Positions 44,692 through 53,142 of a stretch of DNA of 64,000 nt are shown here, piece by piece. Within the stretch, counting starts at the first letter, position 1, and the number at the start of each line of letters is the position of its first letter. The DNA is from an uncultured Porphyromonas sp. GTDB taxonomy: Bacteria; Bacteroidota; Bacteroidia; Bacteroidales; Porphyromonadaceae. Position numbers and translations under genes: made by a program. The stretch is taken from the NCBI GenBank assembly GCA_900539765.1, contig UQDF01000002.1, positions 18,900-82,899 on the forward strand, written 5' to 3'. The notes under the pieces are model-generated. The model searched no databases. It was not told the origin of the DNA and was given only the letters and a program-made list of their open reading frames with translations.

Positions 44692-46002
44692 ATGAGTAAT
44701 CTAGTAGCCATCGTAGGGCGCCCCAACGTGGGCAAGAGTACCCTCTTCAACCGTCTGACCCGCTCCCGCCAAGCGATCGTCACAGAGGAGGCGGGTACGA
44801 CACGTGACCGACAATATGGTCACGTCACTTGGTGCGAGCGTACCTTTTCGATTGTAGACACTGGTGGATGGGTCTTGCGCAGTGATGATGTATTTGAGGA
44901 GGAGATCAATAAGCAGGTGCGCATAGCAGTCGAAGAGGCTGACCTGATCCTCTTTGTCGTGGACATACTCAACGGCGTGACCGACCTAGACGACGAAATA
45001 GCTCTGATGCTCCGACAGACGAACAAGCCTGTCATTTTGGTGGCCAACAAGGCGGACAACTTCACCCAGCACAACGACGCTGCGGAGTTTTACTCCCTAG
45101 GTCTTGGCGACCCCTACCCTATCTCTGCCATCAACGGCTCCTCAACGGGCGATCTCCTAGATCATATCTTAGAGCTACTCCCTAAGGAGGGCAATCATGA
45201 GCCTCTCCTCGAGCTACCTCGCTTTGCCATCGTGGGCAGACCAAATGCTGGTAAGTCTTCGCTTCTTAACGCGCTCATCGGTGAGGAGCGCAACATCGTC
45301 ACCGACCGCTCTGGTACGACTCGTGACAGCATCTTTGCGGAGTACGACAAGTTTAACCAGCACTTCTACCTCGTCGATACAGCGGGCATACGCAAGAAGG
45401 GCAAGGTCAACGAAGACCTCGAGTATTACTCGGTGATCCGTGCTATCCGTGCTATCGAGAATGCCGATGTCTGCATCATGCTGATCGATGCTACGAGAGG
45501 TATAGAGGCTCAAGACGCCAACATCTTTCGTGTGATCCAGCGCAACAACAAGGGGCTTGTCGTCTGCGTCAATAAGTGGGACCTCGTCGAGGACAAGAGT
45601 ATGCCAGTGCAGCGCACTATGGAGGAGGCGATCCGTGCGCGGTTTGCCCCCTTTACCGACTTCCCTATTATTTTCATCTCAGCACTCAACAAGCAGCGCA
45701 TCCTAAAGGTGATCGAGACGGCACAGCATGTCTACGATATGCGCTCGACACGTATCCCGACGCACCAGCTCAACCAAGTGCTACTGCCACTGATCGAAAA
45801 GACTCCTCCCCCCTCTATCAAAGGTAAGTACATCAAGATCAAATTCGTACAGCAACTCCCCACAGCGGTGCCGACCTTCGCTTTTTATGCCAACCTACCT
45901 CAATGGGTACGTGAGCCGTACAAGCGCTTTCTCGAAAACCAAATCCGCAAAAACTGGGACTTCTGCGGTACTCCGATCAACATCTTCCTCAGAGAGAAGT
46001 AG
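44692..46002 (+). CDS. der: GTPase Der (EngA)
   Basis: Tandem-GTPase that acts in 50S ribosome assembly. The 436 residues contain two complete G domains. The first has [14 protein letters not shown] (9-22), DTGGW and NKAD; the second has [22 protein letters not shown] (about 183-204), [11 protein letters not shown] and [12 protein letters not shown]-like C-terminal domain follows (about 360-436, [23 protein letters not shown]). Length and order of domains are those of the family. Confidence 0.96.
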   Translation: MSNLVAIVGRPNVGKSTLFNRLTRSRQAIVTEEAGTTRDRQYGHVTWCERTFSIVDTGGWVLRSDDVFEEEINKQVRIAVEEADLILFVVDILNGVTDLDDEIALMLRQTNKPVILVANKADNFTQHNDAAEFYSLGLGDPYPISAINGSSTGDLLDHILELLPKEGNHEPLLELPRFAIVGRPNAGKSSLLNALIGEERNIVTDRSGTTRDSIFAEYDKFNQHFYLVDTAGIRKKGKVNEDLEYYSVIRAIRAIENADVCIMLIDATRGIEAQDANIFRVIQRNNKGLVVCVNKWDLVEDKSMPVQRTMEEAIRARFAPFTDFPIIFISALNKQRILKVIETAQHVYDMRSTRIPTHQLNQVLLPLIEKTPPPSIKGKYIKIKFVQQLPTAVPTFAFYANLPQWVREPYKRFLENQIRKNWDFCGTPINIFLREK

Positions 46003-46032
46003 CCCTCCTCTTCACCATCTACCATAAATAAT

Positions 46033-46785
46033 ATGGAGCAAGCAATAACTGCGTCAGATCATATTAAAAGGTATCTCATCATCCCCTCTGGAGGGTCGGG
46101 TGTTCGTATGGGAGCTGATCTGCCCAAGCAATACATCAAGCTGGGAGGCAAAACAATCCTTCAGCACACCATAGAGGCGCTAGCAAAGCATGTGGACTAC
46201 ATCGTCCTCGGCATATCGTATGAATACCGCATCATCGTCGAGGATATGCTCCAAACGATGGGTCTTGCGGATCGTGTCCATCTGACTGTCGCTGGCAGAA
46301 AACGCTTCGATACCGTCCAAAGAGCTCTGCGTGTCGTTCCTGACGGAGTACTCGTTGGGATACACGATGCGGTACGACCTTTTGTCTCTGGAGCGGTCGT
46401 GGACAAATGCTACGAAGAGGCTCAACGAGTGGGAGCCGCTGTGCCTGTACTACAGCTCACGGAGAGCTTGCGCTATCTACCCGAAGAGGATGCAGAGCAG
46501 CAACCTTCGCAAGCAACAAACCGTAGTCACTACCGCTTGGTGCGTACGCCTCAGGTCTTTTGGTCCGAGCGTATCAAGGAGGCTTACCAGCAACCCTTTC
46601 AGGAGAGCTTCACCGATGACTGCTCCGTCTATGACCAGCTCTACAGCGATCTTGCCTTAGTACCTGACAATACGGAGAATATCAAGATCACCACTCCTGA
46701 CCAGCTTTACTGGGGCGAGCATCTCCTGACCACATCTCGTCAAGAGCGTCTACGCCTCACCGAGAGACTGCTCTCGAGTAGATAG
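46033..46785 (+). CDS. ispD: 2-C-methyl-D-erythritol 4-phosphate cytidylyltransferase
   Basis: Third step of the MEP isoprenoid pathway: makes CDP-methylerythritol from MEP and CTP. The 250 residues have the nucleotide-binding start LIIPSGGSGVRMGADLPKQYIKL (about 14-36); the family's usual AAGxGxRMG is SGGSGVRMG here. GRKRFDTVQRAL (about 86-97), VGIHDAVRPFVS (about 103-114) and the late FTDDCSVYDQL are typical of the active site. It lies 30 bp after der and 25 bp before recG. Confidence 0.93.
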   Translation: MEQAITASDHIKRYLIIPSGGSGVRMGADLPKQYIKLGGKTILQHTIEALAKHVDYIVLGISYEYRIIVEDMLQTMGLADRVHLTVAGRKRFDTVQRALRVVPDGVLVGIHDAVRPFVSGAVVDKCYEEAQRVGAAVPVLQLTESLRYLPEEDAEQQPSQATNRSHYRLVRTPQVFWSERIKEAYQQPFQESFTDDCSVYDQLYSDLALVPDNTENIKITTPDQLYWGEHLLTTSRQERLRLTERLLSSR

Positions 46786-46810
46786 GCTGTCCCTCTCTGT
46801 CCATACTGCT

Positions 46811-48904
46811 ATGAGCTTCTTGACCACACCCCTAGCAGATCTCCCTGGACTGGGAACCAAGCGGGCGCAGCTAATAGCCGAAGAGCTGGATCTACACACC
46901 TATCGGGATCTGCTCTACTACATCCCCTACCGCTACGCCGATCGTCGGGTCATCTACCCTATAGGCTCGCTTATGCCCTCTATGTCGGAGGTACAAGTCG
47001 AGGGGATTTTACAGCCCTTTAGCGCACCCTCGCTGGGACGCAAGAGCAGCCTGTCGGCACGCCTTATGGACGACACAGGAGAGTTGCTATTGGTTTGGTT
47101 CAAAGGGTACAACTACATACAGCGCTCACTCACCCCTGGCTGCAAATATATCGTCTACGGCAAGCTACAGCTTTTCAACAATCAACTGCAGATCACACAC
47201 CCAGAGATCAAACCCGCAGACAAGCCAAACCCATCCGTCGGCGGGTACCAACCGATCTACCGAACTACTGAGCGGCTCAAGCGTGCCCGCATCGACTCCG
47301 CTTTCTTAGGACGCTACATCGACCAACTCCTCCAGAGTCCTTACTTCTCCATCCCCGAGACGCTCTCCGAGCCTCTCATAGCGCACCGTCATCTAGCACC
47401 TCTCCAGACTGCTATCAGGTGGATTCATCACCCGCAGAGTGTCGAGCAGGCTCAGGTTGCTAAGTTTAGACTGAAGTACGACGAACTCTTTTACCTCAAC
47501 CTCTATCTGCGTCGCCTAGCCGTCATGCAGCGCATGCGCTACGAAGGCTACCGACTAGATCAGGTGGGCAAGCTCTTCAACGGCCTATACCACGCACTAC
47601 CTTACGACCTCACTGGAGCGCAAAAGCGGGTCCTCCGTGAGATACGTCAGGACACACTCTCGGGTACACAGATGAACCGCCTCATACAGGGTGATGTGGG
47701 CAGTGGCAAAACCCTCGTTGCACTCTTTGCCATGCTCCTAGCCGTAGACAACGGCTACCAAGCCTGCATGCTCGCCCCGACGGAGATCCTAGCACAGCAA
47801 CACTACGAGACCATCTCCGAGTTCGTCGAGGGGCTGAATGTCTCCATAGCACTCCTCACGGGGAGTAGCAAGACAAGAGAGCGACGTGAGACCTTGTCGG
47901 CACTAGCCGATGGCTCTCTCTCCATCTTGATCGGCACGCACGCTATATTAGAGGAGCGGGTTGCCTTTCGCAAGCTCGGTATGGCCGTCATCGATGAGCA
48001 GCACCGCTTTGGCGTAGCCCAGCGCTCCAAGCTCTGGGGCAAGAATGTGCTGACACTCCCCCACATACTCGTCATGAGTGCCACCCCGATACCCCGCACC
48101 CTAGCCATGACCATGTATGGCGACCTCGAGGTCTCGGTCATAGACGAGATGCCCCCCGGACGCAAACCGATCACGACCGTCCAGATAGCAGAAAAGAAGA
48201 AAGAAACACTCTACAGCCTCATCAACGAAACGATCAATCGTGGACAGCAAATCTATGTCGTTTTCCCTATGATCGAAGGAACGGAGGAGTCTGACTTTGC
48301 CAATCTAGAGGTAGGCTACAAGGAGTACGTAGAGCGCTTTGGCGAGCAGCGAGTCGTCTACGTTCACGGACGTCTCAGCGCCGAGGACAAGGCGGAGCAG
48401 ATGGAGCGGTTTGCCTCGGGAGAGGTACCGATACTCCTAGCCACGACGGTCATCGAGGTGGGTGTCAACGTGCCAAACGCTACGGTCATGGTGATCAACG
48501 ATGCGCAGCGCTTCGGACTGGCACAGCTACACCAGCTACGGGGACGTGTGGGACGTGGTGGCGACAAGAGCTACTGCATCCTCGTCACGCCCGACGACCT
48601 GCAGGGCGATGCCAAGCAACGCATCGACACGATGGTCGCCACGCAGGATGGATTTAAGATAGCCGAGGAGGATATGCGCCTACGAGGCTTCGGACAGATG
48701 GAGGGGACACGACAGAGCGGTACTCTAGCGGGCATCCGCATAGCTGACCCCGTGGCAGACTACAATCTCCTCGCTCTCACACGACTAGATGTCAACTACC
48801 TCCTCGACTACAGCCCACTCCTCGACAAGCCCGACACAGAGCTCTACCGCATCAACCTCGAGCGCATCCACCCCAACGCCCACCACTGGGGACAAATCAG
48901 CTAA
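46811..48904 (+). CDS. recG: ATP-dependent DNA helicase RecG
   Basis: Branch-migration helicase that remodels stalled forks and Holliday junctions. The 697 residues show an N-terminal wedge/OB domain (about 60-165, QVEGILQPFSAP). The helicase core has Walker A IQGDVGSGKTLVALFAM (about 296-312), APTEILAQQHYE, the DEQH-type Walker B VIDEQHRFGVAQR (about 393-405), MSATPIPRTLAM and motif VI LHQLRGRVGRGGDKSYCIL. The C-terminus (RLRGFGQMEGTRQSG) also fits. It closes the fabH-era-der-ispD-recG run and borders the accessory island. Confidence 0.95.
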   Translation: MSFLTTPLADLPGLGTKRAQLIAEELDLHTYRDLLYYIPYRYADRRVIYPIGSLMPSMSEVQVEGILQPFSAPSLGRKSSLSARLMDDTGELLLVWFKGYNYIQRSLTPGCKYIVYGKLQLFNNQLQITHPEIKPADKPNPSVGGYQPIYRTTERLKRARIDSAFLGRYIDQLLQSPYFSIPETLSEPLIAHRHLAPLQTAIRWIHHPQSVEQAQVAKFRLKYDELFYLNLYLRRLAVMQRMRYEGYRLDQVGKLFNGLYHALPYDLTGAQKRVLREIRQDTLSGTQMNRLIQGDVGSGKTLVALFAMLLAVDNGYQACMLAPTEILAQQHYETISEFVEGLNVSIALLTGSSKTRERRETLSALADGSLSILIGTHAILEERVAFRKLGMAVIDEQHRFGVAQRSKLWGKNVLTLPHILVMSATPIPRTLAMTMYGDLEVSVIDEMPPGRKPITTVQIAEKKKETLYSLINETINRGQQIYVVFPMIEGTEESDFANLEVGYKEYVERFGEQRVVYVHGRLSAEDKAEQMERFASGEVPILLATTVIEVGVNVPNATVMVINDAQRFGLAQLHQLRGRVGRGGDKSYCILVTPDDLQGDAKQRIDTMVATQDGFKIAEEDMRLRGFGQMEGTRQSGTLAGIRIADPVADYNLLALTRLDVNYLLDYSPLLDKPDTELYRINLERIHPNAHHWGQIS

Positions 48905-48979
48905 TCCCCCGTCCCGCTCCCCTTCAAGGTCCTTTTCCTGCTTCCCCTCAAGGTGCTTAGGATGCCAATCGAGAGCAAA

Positions 48980-49108
48980 GCCTAATTAATCGACTCTGCA
49001 AAGGTAATATAGGAGACTACAAAGCGTGAACTCTGATGCGCTGAGCGTCTCTCTGTAGTCTCCAAACGTCTCAACAGAGCGTAAAGGAGCGCGACACGAC
49101 AAACGAGT
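48980..49108 (-). repeat. Promoter-bearing dispersed repeat, copy 2
   Basis: Reverse-strand match to 36625-36753. The TACCTTTG box (plus coordinates 48999-49006) points leftward, into the 3' end of recG 95 bp away, so any transcript would be antisense to recG. Confidence 0.65.
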
Positions 49109-49163
49109 CCTGTCAATCTTCTATATTATGCGCACCATCGCTGATGCGAGTCCGAGCTTGCTA

Positions 49164-50131
49164 CTACTCAGTAGCTCGTCCTAGTAACGTGTCTACATCC
49201 TTCTGGATATCGCGCAAGGCAGCCCACAGACGCTCTGGAACAATAGATATGTCCCAATTCTTATCGGTGGCATCACCTAGATGGCCTCCCATCATGCAGC
49301 AGGCCTCCTCCTCTTGCTCAGCGGTGAAGAGATGGAGCTCGCCAGCAACTGATCCTCTTCGATCGGGCAGCCCGTCCACCAGCCTACGCGCTTGCTCGTT
49401 ATCAAGAGCAGTCCCGTCGAAGCGGACGACACGTAGGTTAGGACAATCCACAATCCAAATAGACCCCAACTTACTGTCTCTAGCATCCACCTCCTCCAAG
49501 GCTTCACAGCCACAGATGTCCAACTCTTCCAAAGTTTTGCTCGGACAGTGCAGGCTCTTTAGCTGCTTACAGCTTTGCACCATGAGTCTACTGAGTGGGC
49601 TCTCAGGGAGCTTTAGCATCGCCAGCTCCTTGTTGCCACTGCAGAGTAACTCCCTTAGATCAGAGCAAGCTGTCAGATCCAAGCTAGTCAGCTGAGTGTC
49701 CATACAGTTAATCTCTTTTAGATTAACACAGTGCGACAGGTCTAGGCTGGTCAATTGGTTGTTATGACAATCTAGCTGTGTCAAGGCAGCATTCTTAGAG
49801 AGGTCCAAGCTCGTTAGCTTATTACCATGGCAATATAGCTTTTCAGGTTGACAGAGTGCGAGACATCCAGGCTTACGATACTATTGTCGCCATACGTGCC
49901 ACAATTGAAGCTTGTCAGCTCCCCACGGATGACCACCTCCGAGGAGGTCAACGTGTAGTGATAATACACACCACCCGTCTTGGGAGACTCAGCAACGCCC
50001 TCAACGGTGACCTCCCCTACGGTCCTCAGTCCGAGGCAAAGTTTTCCTGAGCCTGTTGCATTATCCACGCTCAGCCGTATGATAGATTGCTCTGCTGCTT
50101 GAGAAGAGAGATTAGCGTCTTTAATATTCAT
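49164..50131 (-). pseudogene. Leucine-rich-repeat protein gene, frameshifted
   Basis: Two adjacent frames together code an LRR protein of about 320 residues. The upstream part (49814-50131) has 105 residues and ends SLDVSHSVNLKSYIAMVIS. The downstream part (49164-49808) starts MDLSKNAALTQLDCHNNQL. Reading with one extra base near 49836-49845 restores an unbroken repeat, LKSLYCHGNKLTSLDLSKNAAL, so a one-base deletion (or sequencing error) is the simplest cause. Repeats of about 21-22 residues follow LTSLDLSxNxxLxxLxC, as in Bacteroidota LRR proteins. No signal peptide is seen, so the ancestor was probably cytoplasmic. It is the last gene of a three-gene leftward run in the accessory island. 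Confidence 0.75.
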
Positions 50132-50163
50132 CTGTTTATTCCTCTATTATGGTTTGTGCTTGT

Positions 50164-51147
50164 CTATAGCTTACGCCAGTGATCGATCATGGCGGTTAGG
50201 AACTTCTTGCGCTGAGGATCTGCAATACTTGCAAAGGGTGCAGCACCGATGTCCTTTAGAGCTTTTGCAAACTGCTCATCAATCTTTTTTTCCCGGCTCT
50301 TATCTCCTTTTATAGGAGGCGTTGGTTTGACATGGTTAATGAGCATCTTATACTCACCCTCGGTCAGCAGGAGTGAGAAGTTGCCACCTTCCAGCTTGCC
50401 CATCCACCATAGGTAAGCATCTAGTATGTCAAACTGTTGTAGACCACAGAATAGAGCTGTAGATCCCTTGCCAAAGATCACCTCTCTCAGCTCATTGAGT
50501 GCTGAGATATACTCTCCGATGCTTCCGTATTCTAGCACCTGTTTTTGTTGGGGCTTTAGTCCCATAGCGCTCATCACCTTACGATATGACTCCCTAGCTA
50601 GTCTGTCATATATCGGGAAGCCGAGCGGGTATCTCTTCGTATCCATCAGCATGCAGTAGTAGGCATACTTGCTAATGAGGGACTTGAGGGTGGCCCCTGG
50701 CGTCCCAATCTTCTGAATCCCATACGATGCCTCAAAGATATTCTTACCTATGGTCGTTGGCTTACCTAGGTTTTGCAAAACGATGTCATAAAAGTAGTCA
50801 TTGGGCAACTTTCCACTCTTACCAGCGAACTGCGTGGTCTCATGAATAATCCTCTCCGCCAGCTGCTCCAGCGAGAAGTAACTATAGGCGGCATTCGTAG
50901 AGTAGTAAGAGTTGAGGACTACAAGACGCAGGAGTATATGCTCCTGAACATGACTATGACCCGGTCCCTGACCTTGATCTAGCCCCTGACCCTGTCCTTG
51001 AACTCCTTTTCCACTGAAGAGTCTCGATATGATCGCCCGCTGATTATTGTACGGGAGACCTTTCGTATCGATCTTTCCTTTATTCGCTGTGATAGTCTGC
51101 GCTAGGAGCGTCATGACCTCTCTAATCTCTGAAGCAGTTATTGCCAT
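50164..51147 (-). CDS. Unrecognised protein with a Gln-Gly repeat tract
   Basis: A 327-residue, probably cytoplasmic protein of no family known to me. It has a short helical start (1-48, MAITASEIREVMTLLAQTI) and a low-complexity tract QGQGQGLDQGQGPGHS (about 52-67) encoded by near-repeated GGTCAG-like hexamers. A larger helical region follows (about 70-270) with LVVLNSYYSTNAAYSYFSLEQLAERI and LFCGLQQFDILDAYLWWMGKL. A Lys-rich end (KGDKSREKKIDEQ, then FLTAMIDHWRKL) closes it. No catalytic motif or membrane segment is evident. Downstream is the LRR gene (32 bp away); upstream is the duplicated-domain gene. Confidence 0.65.
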   Translation of the reverse strand: MAITASEIREVMTLLAQTITANKGKIDTKGLPYNNQRAIISRLFSGKGVQGQGQGLDQGQGPGHSHVQEHILLRLVVLNSYYSTNAAYSYFSLEQLAERIIHETTQFAGKSGKLPNDYFYDIVLQNLGKPTTIGKNIFEASYGIQKIGTPGATLKSLISKYAYYCMLMDTKRYPLGFPIYDRLARESYRKVMSAMGLKPQQKQVLEYGSIGEYISALNELREVIFGKGSTALFCGLQQFDILDAYLWWMGKLEGGNFSLLLTEGEYKMLINHVKPTPPIKGDKSREKKIDEQFAKALKDIGAAPFASIADPQRKKFLTAMIDHWRKL

Positions 51148-51286
51148 TTCGATTCTGTATTAAAGATGAATGTAATAGTGTCGTGTGGAGCGGCTAGCTT
51201 ATGGGCATATCACTCTTCTTTGGGTGGGGTAGCCTCATGAGACACGCCCCCTAGTACGTGGACGGTCTCATGTGAGTCTCCTTTGC

Positions 51287-51751
51287 TTAACCATAAGAGT
51301 TTGCTGTTGCGTCTGAAGCCCTAGAGCCTCTCGGCGTCTGGAGGATCTTGTCCGCCTTCTCCTTGTTCTCCAAGAGGTGGTCGACCAACTTCGATCCTAA
51401 GGTCTGGGTGTTCCAAGACTCATCATAAGGGAAGCCCATCTTATCTGAGATTATGCGGAGTTCCTCTTTGACATTCCCGTGCCCACACTCCTTGTAGATC
51501 TCGATCTGTTGGGTAGGTAGCCTTTTAACTACGAGATCTCCGAAGTGAGCCTCCTTGCCATCGCCAAACTCCTTAACGAGCCTGCGACCGAGGTCTCGCA
51601 TATTCCACTTCTCATCTACGGGGAAGTCCTTCTCTTTTGCAATACCGCGCATAGTCTGGTAGAGGTTACTAGGTACGCACAAGACATCTACATGTCCATT
51701 GTCGGCGATCTCGATGATATACTCGCCTGCGATTACTGATTTTCTAGCCAT
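51287..51751 (-). CDS. Small protein with an internally duplicated domain, unknown function
   Basis: A 154-residue protein made of two related halves. Unit 1 (about 8-66) and unit 2 (about 70-132) share an opening beta-like segment, then a helix. Unit 1 continues IAKEKDFPVDEKWNMRDLG and RRLVKEFGD; unit 2 continues ISDKMGFPYDESWNTQTLG and SKLVDHLLE. The common core is I..(K/M)xFPxDExWNxxxLGxxLV. I do not recognise the domain. It is first in the leftward three-gene run, followed after 139 bp by the gene at 50164-51147. A palindrome ATGAATATTCAT lies 21 bp before the start codon (51772-51783) and might be a control site. Confidence 0.65.
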   Translation of the reverse strand: MARKSVIAGEYIIEIADNGHVDVLCVPSNLYQTMRGIAKEKDFPVDEKWNMRDLGRRLVKEFGDGKEAHFGDLVVKRLPTQQIEIYKECGHGNVKEELRIISDKMGFPYDESWNTQTLGSKLVDHLLENKEKADKILQTPRGSRASDATANSYG

Positions 51752-51906
51752 TTGGTTTTAGTGTTATTAAGATGAATATTCATTGTTGATTAATCGGTAA
51801 GTCTTACTCCTATTATTATATATAGGAAAAAAGCACCGCTTATATAAGTCTCTCGGCACACGCTCCGCCTGCACTGATGCCCTCCTCGTATGAGGATACG
51901 ACAAAG

Positions 51907-51935
51907 GGAGACTATTGCAAAAGTCAACAGTCTCC
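51907..51935. repeat. Dispersed GAGACTGTTGAC hairpin, copy 2 (reverse orientation)
   Basis: GGAGACTATTGCAAAAGTC then AACAGTCTCC: the reverse complement of the copies at 34269 and 52939 with one or two changes. A second hairpin follows directly, AATCTTGC/GCAAGATT at 51937-51954. Confidence 0.75.
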
Positions 51936-52539
51936 CAATCTTGCAAGCAAGATTGTCTAGACTTTGCAGAAAGGATGAAGCGCAAGACGCCGAGGGTGAG
52001 GTCTGAAGGGAACATACCTCCGTATGTGACCGAAGCCGAATCCCGAAAGCAACACAGCGATTCGCCTTTATGCAACAGTCCCAAAGGGGCTGGTGCGGAG
52101 CGAAGCTCGGCACAAGCGCATAGGGTGCGACCATCGGGGCGGACGCTTGTTGCGTCAGCCTGCGAGTCGTCTGATAAGAATGATGAACCGCCCCTGTACA
52201 GCCGCCTAGAAGGCGCCCTGCGCGTTTTCGGGGGGGGATGGCAAAACGCTCGCCGTCAGCGAGATGCGACGGCAGAGAGGCTCTGAAATGGCTCTACATC
52301 CATGTATAGACGTAGGGTGGAGAGGGTTGATTTCACCACAATGATATGTAGTGAAGCAGTCTCTCTGAGACCTAGCGGTACTATAGTGATAAATAGTACC
52401 AGCTCTTTCGATACTATACGCAGTCAGAGCCATGTGGGCTGTCACTGTTTGTTACTTTTCTGTTGAGAGGGGGGCCTCTCGTAGGTAATGTTCTGCACAA
52501 AGATAAAACTTTATTTCAAGTCGTGCAAGAGAGGAGAGA

Positions 52540-52581
52540 TTAGATGTTAGAGATTAGAAATTAGAGGTTAGAAGTTAGAGC
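52540..52581. repeat. Heptad repeat, six units
   Basis: Six contiguous perfect-frame 7-mers of the form TTAGANN: TTAGATG, TTAGAGA, TTAGAAA, TTAGAGG, TTAGAAG, TTAGAGC. Related four-unit array at 13502-13529; a looser one near 56640. Confidence 0.8.
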
Positions 52582-52652
52582 GAGACGTGTAGCCCGTATA
52601 GTGATGCACAGATAGTGTCTAGCGAGAGGATGTCCGTTGCCGAACCATCCAA

Positions 52653-52783
52653 CGTGTAACGGGTGTAGGGACGCACGATCTGTGCGTCCGTTGTGTCAAA
52701 GCGAGATTGCGTCAAGTTTTGTATTCGTCCTGGCTGGTTCGAGAACGGACGCACGAGCCGTGCGTCCCTACAACCGTTACACG
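52653..52783. mobile_element. MITE-like element with 40-bp inverted ends
   Basis: Left end 52653-52692 and right end 52744-52783 are near-perfect inverted repeats (CGTGTAACGG...CCGTTACACG at the tips). Each arm contains its own hairpin GGACGCACG / CGTGCGTCC-like. The 51-bp centre is non-coding. No transposase is present, so this would be a non-autonomous element. Terminal duplications were not found. Confidence 0.6.
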
Positions 52784-52785
52784 TC

Positions 52786-52993
52786 TCACGAGGAAATCGG
52801 AAAGCTCCAGGGAGGAAACGGAATTTCCCCACGGAGGACCGAAATAAAAGTTCGGAAGAATGAAATGAAACTTCGGAAGAATGAAATCGAAGTTCCGAAG
52901 AATTTTTGCCTCCGTGGAGAGTCTCGCTTTCTTCCGTGGAGACTGTTGACTTTTGCAAGAGTCTCCCGTGGACAATTCTGATTTTCCTCGAGC
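52786..52993. repeat. Phased palindrome array, divergent copy D
   Basis: Same layout as copies A-C but with cores such as TCCGTGGA (52911, 52933) and CCACGGAG (52829). Three centre units in the opposite orientation (ACTTCGGAAGAATGAAAT-like) make the centre about one unit longer. A GAGACTGTTGAC hairpin (52939-52966) interrupts the right side, and the next core is displaced by about 10 bp. Confidence 0.7.
52939..52966. repeat. Dispersed GAGACTGTTGACTTTTGC hairpin, copy 3
   Basis: Same as the copy at 34269-34296 except in the loop dinucleotides before AGTCTCC. It lies inside palindrome array D, directly after a TCCGTGGA core. Confidence 0.75.
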
Positions 52994-53042
52994 TGTGGGG
53001 AGTTGATTTGCGGACAGGGTATAGGTACTTTCAGGCTATGGC

Positions 53043-53084
53043 AAACAAAATGAGCGTGCTGACTGTACTTAGTCAACACGCTCA
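53043..53084 (-). terminator. Terminator of the hut operon
   Basis: Minus-strand stem TGAGCGTGTTGACT / AGTCAGCACGCTCA (one mismatch, 6-nt loop) followed by TTTTGTTT, 59 bp past the hutH stop. Confidence 0.85.
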
Positions 53085-53142
53085 CGGTTGGGGTGTAGTG
53101 TGAGGGGCGATGGGCCACTACACTATTCCTTATAACGAGTGC

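Larger units (their letters stand above)
51752..53142. other. Repeat-rich non-coding region (1391 bp)
   Basis: Contains, left to right, the AT-rich presumed promoter zone of the accessory genes, two neighbouring hairpins (51907-51954), about 580 bp with several small open frames but no credible gene, a heptad array (52540-52581), a MITE-like inverted repeat (52653-52783), the divergent palindrome array D (52786-52993) and the hutH terminator (53043-53084). Confidence 0.6.

Noticed and set aside
49836..49845. Programmed -1 frameshift in the LRR gene
   Set aside because: No canonical slippery heptamer with a downstream stem-loop was seen; a simple one-base loss explains it better.
51915..52286. 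Open frames of 79-124 residues in the repeat-rich region
   Set aside because: They overlap each other on both strands, have no recognisable domain or start context, and run across hairpins.
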